From positions 124,001 to 188,000 of the forward strand of contig BEDY01000011.1 in the NCBI GenBank assembly GCA_002335605.1: a stretch of 64,000 bases of DNA. The letters are read 5' to 3'. The DNA comes from Prillingera fragicola (lineage: Eukaryota > Basidiomycota > Tremellomycetes > Trichosporonales > Trichosporonaceae). Within the stretch, counting starts at the first letter, position 1. Each line of letters opens with the position of its first letter. Below the pieces are notes generated by a model. The model saw only the letters and a program-made list of their open reading frames with translations. It was not told where the DNA came from and ran no database searches. A program made the position numbers and the translations under genes. This document shows, in pieces, positions 44,264 to 55,590 of this stretch.

Positions 44264-44565
44264 GGTTATGCGACTCCGCACCAAACCTTCTATGCTGGCC
44301 ATGGGTAATGGGGAATGGGCACCACATAGACGGTGATCTCCTTTTGCTGTTGAAAGGTTCGAGTGGTCCTTCTTGGAGGCATGATCAGTCTTTAAGGAGT
44401 GTCACCACAGTCTGCGCGGCATCGACAGGTGAGATTGTTGCAATAAGCTGCATCCATTACTATTCACTGCTATGAACATCCCTGCGGCCGTTCCTTTCAC
44501 TTTTGTTACAACCCGACACCACGCGAGTCGATACCCGCCATGATCCAATCCAGACCCCTGGCCGT

Positions 44566-46129
44566 TTAACGGTTGTAGCGGAAGTTGGGGTCACCCTCGA
44601 GAACAATCTCGCCGCGGTCCGCACGCTTGTTCTGGCGGTTGAACCAGAGGCGAAGAAGGGTGACGAGGACAATGACACCAGCGTTCATACCGATGGTCAG
44701 GAAGACACCAGTAGGGTAGTCCATCTTGGCCTCTTTCTCGAGGAAGGCGACACCAGAGAGGATACCACCGATACCGCCCCAGGCGACGACAAGAGCCGAG
44801 GTGTAACCACGCTTGGACTGGGAGCGAATGGAAGTCTGACTCCATGAGACGATGAGGGGGACGTTGGCGTTACAGGCGCCGACCGAGATGAAGATGCCAG
44901 CGTAGCGAGTAGCTTTCTGAGCCTTGTCGACCTGCGAGTACATGCAGGTGCCAATGATGAGACACATGGCGTTGAAAGCAATCATGTGGGGGCGGAGCCT
45001 GAAGCGGTCCGAGATGAAGGCGGTGGTGAGGATGGGGAGAATAGCGTAGACATAAGGAGGGGCGACCAGAAGCTGCGACTGGGCGTTGGTGAAACCCATC
45101 GAGCCAAGAATCTGAGGCAAGAAGTAGGCGAGCGAGTACGAGCCAACCGTGGACGAGCCGAAGCAGTAGCCAAAGACCCAGATCTTGGGTGTCATGAAGT
45201 ACTGCCAGAACTTGGCCATGGTCATGCCGTCGGGAACCGAGTCGGCACGGTCGCGCTGAATGCGAGTGATGACCATGGCTTGCTGCTCGGCAGTGAGGAA
45301 GGTGGCCTTGTCGGGGAAGTCGACAATAAGGAGGATACCCATGGCGCCAATAACGACAGTGAGGATGCCCTGGATGATGAAAATCCAGCGCCATCCATGG
45401 AAGCCAGCAGTGCCGTTCATCTGTGAGATGCCGTAGGCCAGAATCGAGCCAAGGCCGGAGACGACAATAGAGAGAAGGTAGAAAGTGGCGGTTCGGACGG
45501 CCATCTGGCGACGAGGATACCAGCATGCAATGAGGTAGGCGGCTCCAGGGAAGAGTGTTGCCTCAAAGATACCAAGAACGGCACGAAGAGCAATGAGACC
45601 GGAGCTGTTTTTGACGAAACCCATGCCCAGCATGACTATACCCCAGAGGATAGTGGCGCCACCGAGCCACCAGCGAGCGCCGTACCTGCGAAGACCAATC
45701 TGCGACTGTCGACTGATTAGTGGCTTTTCGTAGTGATCCCCGACTCAGTTCACTTACAGGAATCTCGAGGATAATGTAGGGAACAAAGAAGATGACGGTA
45801 GCAAGCGAGTACGTGTTGCCCTTTGAGAGAGCAAGCTCGGTGTTCATCGCCCTGTCGTTGGCGGCACGGGCGAGCGACAGGTTGGTGCGGTCAATGAGCG
45901 AAATGCAGTACATGGCCGAGAGGATAGGGATCAGACGGAAGTCGACTTTGCGAATAGTCTTCCTAAGGAGGACGGGGTCGAATCCATCGTCAATGTCCAC
46001 GAAGCGGTCGGCAGTCTCCTCATCGCGATGAGGCTCATACTTGTCGCTGCTAGAGTAGTCGTTGTGCGCGACCTCGCGCTTCTCGCCCATGTGGTCGGCG
46101 TGGTGCTTGTCACCCAGGACCGTTGTCAT
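44566..46129 (-). CDS. MFS transporter, anion:cation symporter (allantoate permease-like) family
   Basis: Two exons (45758-46129, 44566-45699), 501 residues. A charged cytosolic N-terminus of about 65 residues leads into FRLIPILSAMYCISLIDRTNLSLARAA, the family signature with D-R-x-N in helix 1. Further landmarks are GLIALRAVLGIFEATLFPGAAYL, a central WRWIFIIQGILTVVIG, and KFWQYFMTPKIWVFGY at the start of the second half. Helices number about twelve. Members carry organic anions such as allantoate, nicotinate, or other carboxylates with protons at the plasma membrane; the substrate here is not readable. It stands alone, with gene-poor DNA on both sides. Confidence 0.92.
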
Positions 46130-48549
46130 GGTGAAGGTACAAAGCTAGGGTAAATAACAAGAGAAGATGTGCTGGGTGAGCGTGGCGACGGACTCGAGGG
46201 GATGAAGCTTCACAACAGTGACCTCGCGTCCTCTTGTACTGATGAGCTAGGCGTCGCCTTTCGGTTAGCGGGCACGGTACCGGTCCTCTTGCTCTGTCCA
46301 GGTGCTCCAACGGATGTCACGGCACCGGCCTGCCCATCTTGTCCAAGGCCATGGGGGACTCGCCAGAGGGTTGCTGCGATTCAATCGATGTGCCCGGATG
46401 GCTTCATGATTCTTTGCCGTGTCTCGTTGTTGCCCGTGTCTTCGCCCGCCGCGGCCTGGCCACCACATATCAGACGCTGCCCGATAAAGTTGTGCCAAGC
46501 CAACGGATCTGGGGGAAAAGTGGGTCCAGCCCCATGGGGACAACCACATAGCAACATGTGCAAAGCACCTGTCTCAGGTGGGCCTCGCCGCCCAACGCCG
46601 GGTGGAGGTCCACATTGTTGGTCCTGAGCATGAGCGGCAAACGAAGGCTCAACCGCTCGAGCTTCTACCCATCGTAAGCGTACGCCATCATATTTCCTAT
46701 TATAGAATCCGAGATCTCCTGTGATCCCTGTAACATCTGACAGCTGCGGATACCTTAGGGATCCTGACACCCCAGCTTGCGGACGTGACATGGCCGCTCA
46801 GCCATGGGTATATTGATCCCCGATGACCTCCACATCGCTGTTCAACGATTTGTGATTGTGGACGGGTTTGAACAGGTGTCTGTGCAGACATCGTGCACAC
46901 GTACGTGGGGCGATTGCGGGGCTACGTAGCACCCAAGACGGAGGCCAAGCAGCCGCTGTGCCGGTGTCAATGGTCTCGCTGTCCTCTTGGCCAGACCCGC
47001 GTACTCGTCGGGTTGTTGAGTACCGGCCACTTTATTGGTGTCTGATCCGGTAATAGAAAGAAATGTATTGCCCCAAAAGTCTTGTATATGGTCGAAGTCG
47101 AATTCTCCAGTTACCTCCGAGAGTGAATTGAAATATGGCTATTATGAGTAGTGAATAAACCGTTGGATGCCCGAGTAACGCGGAGCACTGCAGGAGCAAG
47201 AACATTCCGGGGCGGAACCTAGTCGACACAGAGCTGGATTGCAACTGCTTGTGGTCGAGAGTGTGGTGAAAGCAGCCTCGCCAAGAGCCTGGCCCACCAT
47301 GAGCCTGGATCTCGTGACGGGCCATACCCACTGCCAAGATGTGGCTTAAAGGTGGGTAAATGCGGGTAATATGGGAGTAATTGACCGACTGTCGATCGCA
47401 ATGTGGAGTGAGCCACGATGCAGGTTGGCAGACATCATCTCTGAGGATCTGAGGATCTGAGGATTGAGGCATGCTGTGATGAGCGCCGCGGTGGTGTATG
47501 TCTCCTCTGCGCGTGTGCGACTTTGCCGAGCACAGCTGTTCCACTTTGTCACTGTGCTATAGTCATCCTTCTGTTGACACAGGCTACCACTGTCGGTTGC
47601 CGGTTTCGAAACCTGCAAAGCCATTGTCACGTAGCTCGTAAGCAGCGAGCAACGACTCGGTGTCTGTGACCCCGGATATGCCGGGGAACCCACTGCTGGG
47701 GAGAGGTGTGCATGTCGAGAATGTAGATTTGGCGGTCTTGGAGCCTGGGTGATTACCGATTACCATTGTTGATCCCCATCAGTACCGCGGAAAGGCCACC
47801 GGGTGTGAAATCAACCGAGAGGATTTCTGTCGTGTATGTTGTCCATTCCAAGATCTGTCTTCTTACTGGTCAGTCCAACGGCTCAAGCCTTATCGGATCC
47901 CGTTTCCTCTCTCCGTTGTGGGGATGAGTATGTGGGCAGACGTTGCCGGTATCAGACGCCCACATCTTGCCCATTCTTGGTGTTGAGATGGCCGGTGTGG
48001 ACCGGCGGGTACGGCCTGACGGTCAACCGGTGTTGTCTCGTAATTTCACAAAGCACAGATGGGTAGAAGGACAACAAGCAGGTGGGGTATTAACATGCCT
48101 CTCGCTTTGTCTCCACAACGTCCACCAAGGCTCGCGCTGAACGCACGTTGCACGGCCACATGGGTAAGGTGGCACGAGTTGGCATGTCGTCGACAACCCT
48201 GCGTTTGCAAGTCCTTGTCCAGAGACCCAGAGACCATCGATTAGTCGAGCGAGCAGTGTTTCTAGCCCTCTGGTCACCTCTACCTACATGTGTTATGTGC
48301 AAGGTTTATGCTTGTAGACGCGTCGACACGTAAAACACATGTGAAAGCAAAGGACTGGTAACCAAGGATTGAGTTGCTTCCCCATGGGGAAGGGATCTGT
48401 CGCGTGGGCGCGCGTGAGATCCAACTCGTGGCATTCACAGGGTGCCCGCTGGCAACGAGCTCGCACTCTCCATCCATTGACCCATCTACCATCGACATCT
48501 CCTCCACCTAGCTTGTCATCTTAACCACGCGCACGGAAAACACCACGCA
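46130..48549. other. Gene-poor interval between divergent genes
   Basis: About 2.4 kb, the largest gap in the window, between two divergently oriented genes. A CTGAGGAT unit repeats three times at 47441-47464. Frames of up to about 170 codons lack domains or splice-supported extensions. No tRNA or mobile element was recognised. Confidence 0.5.
47441..47464. repeat. 8-bp tandem repeat, three copies
   Basis: CTGAGGAT is repeated three times head-to-tail in intergenic DNA, followed by a partial fourth copy. Confidence 0.7.
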
Positions 48550-50424
48550 ATGGCGCGGCTCCCCCTCCGACAGCTGCATGCGTCGGGACCGGCCAAGCTA
48601 TTGCTGCTGGTCATTCTCCTGCTGGTCATCGTCTACACGCACTCTCGTCCACGACGCGCTGCCAGGCTCGACCAAACAGTCGTTGATGCCCTATGGACTG
48701 CGCCACGTGAAACAGTCGCGCAAAAGTACGAGGACGTACGTCTGGCGGAACTGGCGGCTCGCAAGTTCAACACACGAACGGCCGCACGCCTGTTGCGTGT
48801 CCCCTCGTTAGGCGACGGTTCCAACCCTCTTGACCCAGGCATTGACGTGTATGCGACGCGTCTCAACAACTTTGTTGCCAACACGCTGGGCACTTCAACA
48901 TCCAAGAGGGTCATAAGCGAGGTTCTGGAGCGCATGGGCAAGATTGTCCCGCCAACCAAAGGCGACATGCCGCGCACGCTCTATTCTACGGATCGCCTCG
49001 GCGACTCTGGTGTCGCAGATCTCTTCCGCATGTGGAACGCTCTCCTTCCCCTTCCTTTCGACCCTCGCCTTGCTGCGTTACTTCCAGAAACAGAATGGGC
49101 AGATCCTGTCCGCCATGGCGGCCCCTGGGACACGATCATTGCCGACGACGGTCAAATCAACACCCAAATCTCCCACTGGCTGGGCGAGAACATTCGTACT
49201 GGGGACAATCCATGGGCTATCATGTGGCAGAAGCTTAGCTTTGGTGTGCTGCGAGCAGACATTTACAGGTACATGGCGATGCTCTTCGAGGGCGGCATCT
49301 ACGCCGACTCGGACACGGCGGTGAGCTGACTTGCTTGTTCGTTGAATAATGCTGACGCCCATTAGCCCGTTGCTCACCCATATCTCTGGGGTCTCGGTGC
49401 AAAGTCCATTTTGAACAAGGATCTCGAGACCATGGACCGCATCTTGCAAGCACATGCGCAGGCCGACCGCAGTAGGCAACGTATCTGGGAGCGTTCCACG
49501 CCAGAGGAGCAGGCTCCTCTGAACGCGACCACACAGGCTATTCTCAACACCACTGCATCGTTTGCCGAGTCTTCAACCGGCAACTCGTCATGGACACCTC
49601 CTTATACTGGAACACACCGCCGTGACCGCCGGTCACCAATAGCTGGGCGCGACTTGGCGCCCCCAGATGACGAGACCTCACTCCTTGCTCCTGATATCAA
49701 TGTTATCATAGCTGTGGAGTGGGACTCTTCGACTGCGTTCAATCTGCGCCGGATATCGCAGTGGAACTGGAGCCGTTTGGCCAAGAGCTTTCGCAACAGT
49801 GGCGCTGGTCGTAGCCTTCAGTTTTCGCAATATGTTCTGGCTGTATGTCTGAGCGGATACAAGTAGGACTCAATCGCTGACATTGCAGGCCAAGCCCTTC
49901 CATCCCATCTTTCTTGACACGATGGCCACCATCATGGAGCTCGTGGAGAATGGGGCCGACGAAAAGGTCGGAGCGGTACGTGTCCGCTGCGTGCGCGCCG
50001 TGCGCACTTGAAGCTAACATTCCCAGATGGACCTCACTGGACCTGGCCCCTTTACAGACGCAGTGTTCCGCTATCTACTGGTAAAGTATGGCGTGACGCC
50101 CGACCAGTTGCGCAACCTGCGTCACCCGATCCGCGTGGGCGATGTCCTGTAAGTCGAAGCGTCTCGGAGCCTGGCAACATCTGACCGTTCAGTATCCTCC
50201 AAGAAGGCGCATATCTTGCCCCTGAAACTGCAATGGACCGCGAGATTGAGCACGTCCGCACCTTTTTCCCCACTTTTCCCGGCAGCGGGCTTGCTCATGC
50301 TGTGCCAGGGGAGAATCTGTGGTACTGGGGCAAGGGCTACCGGAGCTGGAGTGGCCCGCAGGTGGTCTATCACGGCCCCAGCACGAGGTGGAAGAGCCAA
50401 GAGGATGAATGGAACGGAGAGTAA
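48550..50424 (+). CDS. GT32-type glycosyltransferase (Och1/DXD family), Golgi type II membrane protein
   Basis: Five exons (48550-49320, 49366-49842, 49889-49975, 50027-50148, 50193-50424) encode 562 residues. One hydrophobic anchor (LLLLVILLLVIVY, residues about 18-31) after a short basic tail marks a type II Golgi protein. The catalytic DXD motif is Asp253-Ser-Asp255 in GGIYADSDTA, preceded by RADIYRYMAMLFEGG, the usual GT32 arrangement. C-terminal blocks include DLTGPGPFTDAVFRYL and HAVPGENLWYWGKGY with the conserved histidine. The family transfers mannose or other sugars to glycoproteins or glycolipids; here donor and acceptor are unknown. An insert of about 80 residues between DSD and the second half is polar and probably disordered. 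Confidence 0.92.
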
Positions 50425-50846
50425 TGACACCACCACGCAATTTGTATCAATAGCAACCACCATAGACTTGGGCTTGCATATGCACCATAGAGAGTTTTGA
50501 TCTTGAACTTGCTGCGTGCGCATGTGCACGACAGGCAGCATGTATGCGCCACCCGCTACAGGACGAGCAGTGCATGAACCAGTTGCCACTTTGGGAGACA
50601 AGGCCACATTTGCATCCGTTCAGGAAACGCCACGCCATTTAAAGGTCAAAATGCCGCTAAACTCCGTTGTCGAAATTCGACTGTGGCACATTCCTGGCTG
50701 CAGCTGCGGGCAGTGGTGGGACACTGGCACAGAGTGTGCACTTGCGGTTCAACAGTTGAAGTCCTTCCTCCCAACCATCAAAAAAGCTCGTGAGTGCACC
50801 AGGATACCTTGACATCTTCAGTAGACTTACACACCATCTAGACGTC

Positions 50847-51871
50847 ATGTCGTTCCAGAGCAAGATCGTGAGTGTGGTCGTGACTTTGTCCAAGAACGCC
50901 TTGCTGACAGTCTCAGTACCGCACTGCCAACGCGCCTACCTCGGCCCCCACTGAGGTTGAGCAGCAGATCGCCCAGGCGCTTCTGGACCTCCAGAACAAC
51001 GTCGCCGAGCTCAAGAACGAGCTTGCTCCCCTCCAGATCTCGCAGGCTAAGGAGGTCGACGTTAAGGGCGGCAAGAAGGCTGTTGTCATCTTCGTCCCCG
51101 TTCCCCAGGCCAAGGCTTTCGCCAAGATCCAGCAGCGGTGAGTGCAAGATTACCGCTGCACACAGAGACATTGTTGCTGTGCGCCGCGGGCCACGCAGCG
51201 TCTCTGTCTGCAGCGGGCCGGCGGGCGCTAGCTCGCCCGTCGGTTGCGTCGCACTTTAATGTGCGCACGCGATCCCCGAGCATGCCGCAACCCCAGGCGA
51301 TCGAGAGGTAGACGGAGGCTGTCTTTACGGCCACCTCCCTTTCGTTTTCCTGGGCCGGTGTGCCGGGTTTGGCAACTCTGCGTCCAATATACTGACTAGA
51401 TTTCTTCATTTCCTACCCGTCATGCTGCCGAAATTTTGCACGTCGTCGTAATGCCCGTTTGACCCGTGTGTCTGCTTTTCGTCACCTTTGTCGCTGCGTT
51501 TTGTTTGCCAAACCAGCCTTACCCGCGAGCTCGAGAAGAAGCTCTCCGACAAGTACGTCGTCTTCCTCACTCAGCGTCGCGTCCTCGCCAAGGAGTCGCG
51601 CAAGTCGGGCGCCAAGCTCGGCCAGAAGCGTCCCCGCACCCGCACCCTCACCGCCGTCCACGAGAAGATGCTCGAGGACCTCGTCTACCCCTCGGACATC
51701 ACCGGCAAGCGCACCCGCGTCGCTGCCGACGGCTCCAAGCTCATGAAGGTCTACCTTGACCCCAAGGACGCCAACCTCCTCGAGTACAAGCTCGACACCT
51801 TCTCGTCGGTCTACCGCGCCCTCGCCGGCAAGGACGTCGTCTTCGAGTTCCCCGTCACCGCCTCCGAGTAG
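50847..51871 (+). CDS. RPS7: 40S ribosomal protein eS7
   Basis: Three exons (50847-50867, 50917-51137, 51517-51871) give 198 residues. Typical blocks are [57 protein letters not shown] and [18 protein letters not shown] at the end. It is a small-subunit protein also needed for rRNA processing. The first exon is only 21 nt (MSFQSKI). Intron 2 (379 nt) is by far the longest intron recognised in this window. Coding sequence is strongly C-ending at third positions, as expected for a highly expressed gene. Confidence 0.97.
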
Positions 51872-52287
51872 ATCTCCCCTTTGGGTTTCGGGGTGTAGGG
51901 ATAGTGGACGACATGCATTCACCAGCTGGCCACGGCCCAGCTGCTGTACAAACCAACGTAGAACTGGCTAATGATGTCTATTTGCGTCCACAAATACAAG
52001 AGTCTGGAGAGGGGTGCTGTCAGCCTAATCCTCTGGAGCGTATGGCTCCTAGAGTGCGAGGCATAGTTAGATGTTCATTGACCTCTGATAACGTCTGGCA
52101 CGAAGTGCAGAGAAGACTAGTCGTTGGCAGGACTTTTCCAGGCCGTCAATGTGTCTCTCTGACCGATCCGACCGAACGCAGCGAGCGTCCGGAACCAGCA
52201 GCTACTCTGCTGCAACCTACGGCGTTTTACAACGATATTTGCATCTTGTATCCAGAGACACGTTCACCACAACGAGACCCAAGTCTG
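51872..52287. other. Convergent 3' interval
   Basis: 416 bp between the RPS7 stop and the end of the dienelactone hydrolase-family gene. No recognisable feature beyond presumed 3' untranslated regions. Confidence 0.4.
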
Positions 52288-53464
52288 CTAATCACTGGCA
52301 GTGAGCTGATGCTCTCTGTCGACGCGGCCAAAATAATCTGCGAGACGCTGGTACACATCGTCATACTGCTTGCGATTCTCGGGATCGTTGAGATTGGCGC
52401 GAGCAGCGGCCCATCCGTGGTGTCTGCTCGTCAGGCTCTGCCCTGCTCGCTTGGAACTCACACTGTGTCGTAGAGGTGGTAGTTGCACAAGGCCGTGAAT
52501 GGCTTGTTGTCAATGCACTTGCGAATGTACTGTACCTGTTCAGTCGGTTCGTCTTTACTCGGGTAAAAGGCCAGGGGGCGGGAGAGGCTGTCGCCGTCGC
52601 CGTTTGCGATCATTGCCGGGTGCACGACGGCGCCGCACGTGAAGGGAGAGTTCTTGTCGCTGAGAGCCAGGAGGGTGAGCTTGCCGCCTGCAACGTTAGT
52701 CTGGTTGCTTGACGAAAGTATTGTGGGGAAGCCCATCAAGGGGCTCGTTCTGCTCACCCCAGCAGTAGCCCATGATGGACACCGTCTTGAACTTTTGCAA
52801 CTTGTACCCAGTCTTAAGGAACTCGGCAAACTTGACCGCCTCAGGCAGCCGGTCATCGAGCTTGGCCCTGTGGGATGTGAGCTTCCTCTAGCAGGGCCAC
52901 TCACGTTCCGCTAAAGAACTTTTGAAGCTCATCCTTGTCACCGTCCTTGTCGGGAGGGAAGGGCTTGCCGTGGAACAGGTCAGGCATAAAGACCTTGTGG
53001 GGGGATGTCAAGAGGAGGTGAGAGACCAAAAGGTCTGAGCCCTGCTGGTGTCAGTTACGTCTGGCCATCTGGCAGAGGGTCCCTATCTCGTGAGAAGGTC
53101 CAGCCCACTGTTAGCGAGACATACTCGAAGCGTGGTCTCCCTGGGATGTTAGCTGGGACCTGGTGCAAGTGCGGCGACTTGCCAGAAGCCAAAGATGTCG
53201 TAGACGACCACAATGGCATGCTCGGCGTTGTCGGGGCCCGTCTTTCCTGTCAGCGTCGATCACACACTGTAGCTGCTGAAGTAAGGAGCACTCACGACGT
53301 AGACCTTGTCAAAGCCGTCGAGAGCCTCGAACGCGCCTTGCAGCTCATAGTTGCTCTTCTCGGCGGGGGGGTGGGCAACCTTAGGCTTGGGGGCCGTGGG
53401 CGGGCAGCAGGCAGACTCTTCTGCAGATTAGTGCGAGCGACAACAATAGCTCACCCTTGGACAT
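52288..53464 (-). CDS. Dienelactone hydrolase family protein
   Basis: Starts at 53464 with a 10-nt exon, then 53296-53420, an exon from 53241, and later exons ending at 52288; one central junction (about 53000-53160) is not resolved. Landmarks are FDKVYVTGPDNAEHAIVVVYDIFGFW, VFMPDLFHGKPFPPD, MGYCWGGK with the nucleophile Cys, and HHGWAAARANL with the catalytic His in the last exon. The alpha/beta-hydrolase fold of this family includes carboxymethylenebutenolidase and yeast Aim2. Substrate unknown; no targeting signal seen. The intron after DIFGFW appears to use a GC donor (GCAAGT), rare but known. The last intron (GTGAGT to CTGACGAGCAG) removes an otherwise in-frame stretch. Confidence 0.82.
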
Positions 53465-54092
53465 GCTGAGGAGGAGTGGCAGTTGAGGGATTGTGAGAGG
53501 ATAACGGACAATGAGGGGCTTGCAGTGGGAACCGTTGATGCCATGCTGCCCCAGTGGAGGTTTCGACTCATGACGTAAGGGGCTAGTGATTCCTCCACCC
53601 AAAGTTTCAAGTCACAGATGTTGGAGGTCGGCACGTCGCAGAGTGTCCCGCTGCAGAGTGTAGTACAGACAATGCATTCCCATACAGGGTGCTAGCAGTG
53701 TGAAAGAAAAGGGCGGCCAAGCGTAGTCCAAGTTACCAGAGACGACGAGACTACAGCGGGGACCCCACCCAACCAGATCCCCCAGTTGATTCCTCCTCCT
53801 CCCTCCCCGTAAATGATCCCTCTCTGTTCGTGACTCTCTTGTATCAACTCATGCAGACTGGTTGTGGGCTCCAAAACGGGAGCGCGTTTCATCTGTATGT
53901 GGGCGACTCAAATGCATTAACAAACTACCAACTGATCTGGCAGTTCAATGGACGCGACAGTCTAGGCCACTTTGCGTGATTGCTGAAGCGGGGCACGGAA
54001 CTCTACATTACCCCACTGTCACAGTACTGGAAAGTGTTAAACAAGTGTCGTGGGCGAGCCTCCTTAGGGAGGGATGCGGGCTGCTGAGCAAG
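53465..54092. other. Upstream interval of the dienelactone hydrolase gene
   Basis: 628 bp between two minus-strand genes. Short frames only; no motif recognised. Confidence 0.4.
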
Positions 54093-55029
54093 CTAGATCT
54101 TGGGTGCAGGCGTCGCCTCGGGAGCCGGGGCAGTGGCGGTGGCGGTGGCCGTGGGAGGCTGGGCGTCCGCCTTGTACTTCCCAAACACCTTGTCCCAAGC
54201 TTCGCGTCCGCCCGACTCGATTACGTCGCCGTGGCAAGGAATGATACGGTCCCACTTGGCGGCAAAGATGGGTGCAAGCTCCTTCTGAGCGAGCGCGTGG
54301 TCCTTGATGATGCCACTCATCGCCTTGTCGTGGAGACTTCCACCTGGGGCCATGCTGGCGCCACCACCGACCAGCTTAAACCAGAAGGGCAGGCCCCCGA
54401 CCCGCGAGTACTGCTCTGTCGGAGGAAGGTTGAATAGCATGTCACCCTCAATCATGGTGCCGCTTGGGTGGTGAATGGCGACGAGCTCGTCGTTGGTGTG
54501 CGCAGCGACCTGGTGCAAGGTGACCTCGGGCTCGAAGCCGTACTTTTCGTTCTCACCACCCTTTCCAAACAGACCCGCCCACTTGACTTGGGGCTTTGTC
54601 TCTGCAAACCGGCTCACACCGATAGGCCTAGGACATTGTCAGCATTAGTTCTCCGTCGTGACAAGCTGCTTACTTTGCGTTTGGAAAGACCTTTGACCAA
54701 GCTTCGATATTAATACCGTGCTCGCCATCAGGAGTGACGAGCCACTTGACGTCGCCACCGAGCTGCTTGAGTGCCTGTTCAGTGGCGGCGGTATAAGGGT
54801 GGGAAACGTAGACAAAGGTGTCCCCTGTCGACAAGCGAACGGCGGTGGAACGGCCGCCAATGGGAACGACGTTGAAGCGCGACTGGGAGCGTTAGAGGTG
54901 GCGTTGACGCTGCACACTTACAAAGGGAATGCTAAAGGTGAGCATGCCAGGGACGACCTCGCGGATAACGAGGTCCTTGTCGCGGGGGTCCTTGGACTCG
55001 ATGGGAAGGGCAGAGTATTCGGTGGTCAT
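54093..55029 (-). CDS. Metallo-beta-lactamase-fold-like protein (DUF4336 type)
   Basis: Three exons (54922-55029, 54674-54882, 54093-54627) encode 283 residues. The pattern VVPGMLTFSIPF, then IGGRSTAVRLSTGDTFVYV, VKWLVTPDGEH, VAIHHPSGTMIEGDMLFN and IIPCHGDVIESGG follows the strand order of the metallo-beta-lactamase fold. The classical HxHxDH metal-binding motif is replaced by PDGEHG, a feature of the DUF4336 group whose activity is unknown. The C-terminus is Ala/Thr/Pro-rich. The residues DGE/EGD/CHGD could still bind a metal. Possibly a redox or detoxification protein; that is inference. Confidence 0.78.
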
Positions 55030-55590
55030 TGTGCGGTTCTGTTGGAAGTGGATGACGGAGAATGGGTAAAGTGAAAGAGTTGCGGCTCTTGACGCTATTT
55101 TTATGGGGGATCTGGGACCGTATGACAAGGAGGCGAGACACGTTTTGTGTAGAAGCATGGAAGAGGACAATCTCAAACTGTCAGCAGCTGTCAGCATTGT
55201 CGTCATATCTATCTGCTTCGTCATGGCCTAGCCCTGGGTTCGCCACTGACGCTTCTGCTGACGTAATGAATTGAATCTCGGGTAAAGCACGCGACAAACA
55301 CGTGAAAAATCTCGCCTAGTCATGCAACCACGTGGGCATTCTGTACCTCGGTTATCTCCGGCTTAAACCCAGCGCCATCACCGTGTAGCAGATGTTCCTG
55401 AAACCCGGGGTCCTCAATCACCTCTATCCTCATATCTTCTCTTGCTTTATACTCAAAGTCGGAAGCGTCTTATTCCCACCCACTCTTTTGCTGTTGCCTT
55501 AAGGGCCAGAACATCTCCCACTCTCTCAGAAAAAATTGAATCGAAACAATCCTTCCCCAACATTACAACGCGCTCCCAAACACTTCGGCA
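55030..55590. promoter_or_regulatory. Divergent promoter region
   Basis: 561 bp between the start of the metallo-beta-lactamase-like gene (minus) and the Zn2Cys6 gene (plus). It must hold both promoters. No repeated operator-like motif is evident. Confidence 0.45.

Larger units (their letters stand above)
42530..44565. other. Gene-poor interval with short tandem repeats
   Basis: About 2 kb between the RPL19 start and the end of the MFS symporter gene. Frames here are short and overlap repeats. Three separate tandem repeats are listed on their own. No gene is supported. Confidence 0.5.

Noticed and set aside
47032..47544. A 170-codon minus-strand frame in the largest gap
   Set aside because: No recognisable motif and no conserved start context; similar frames occur by chance in this GC range.
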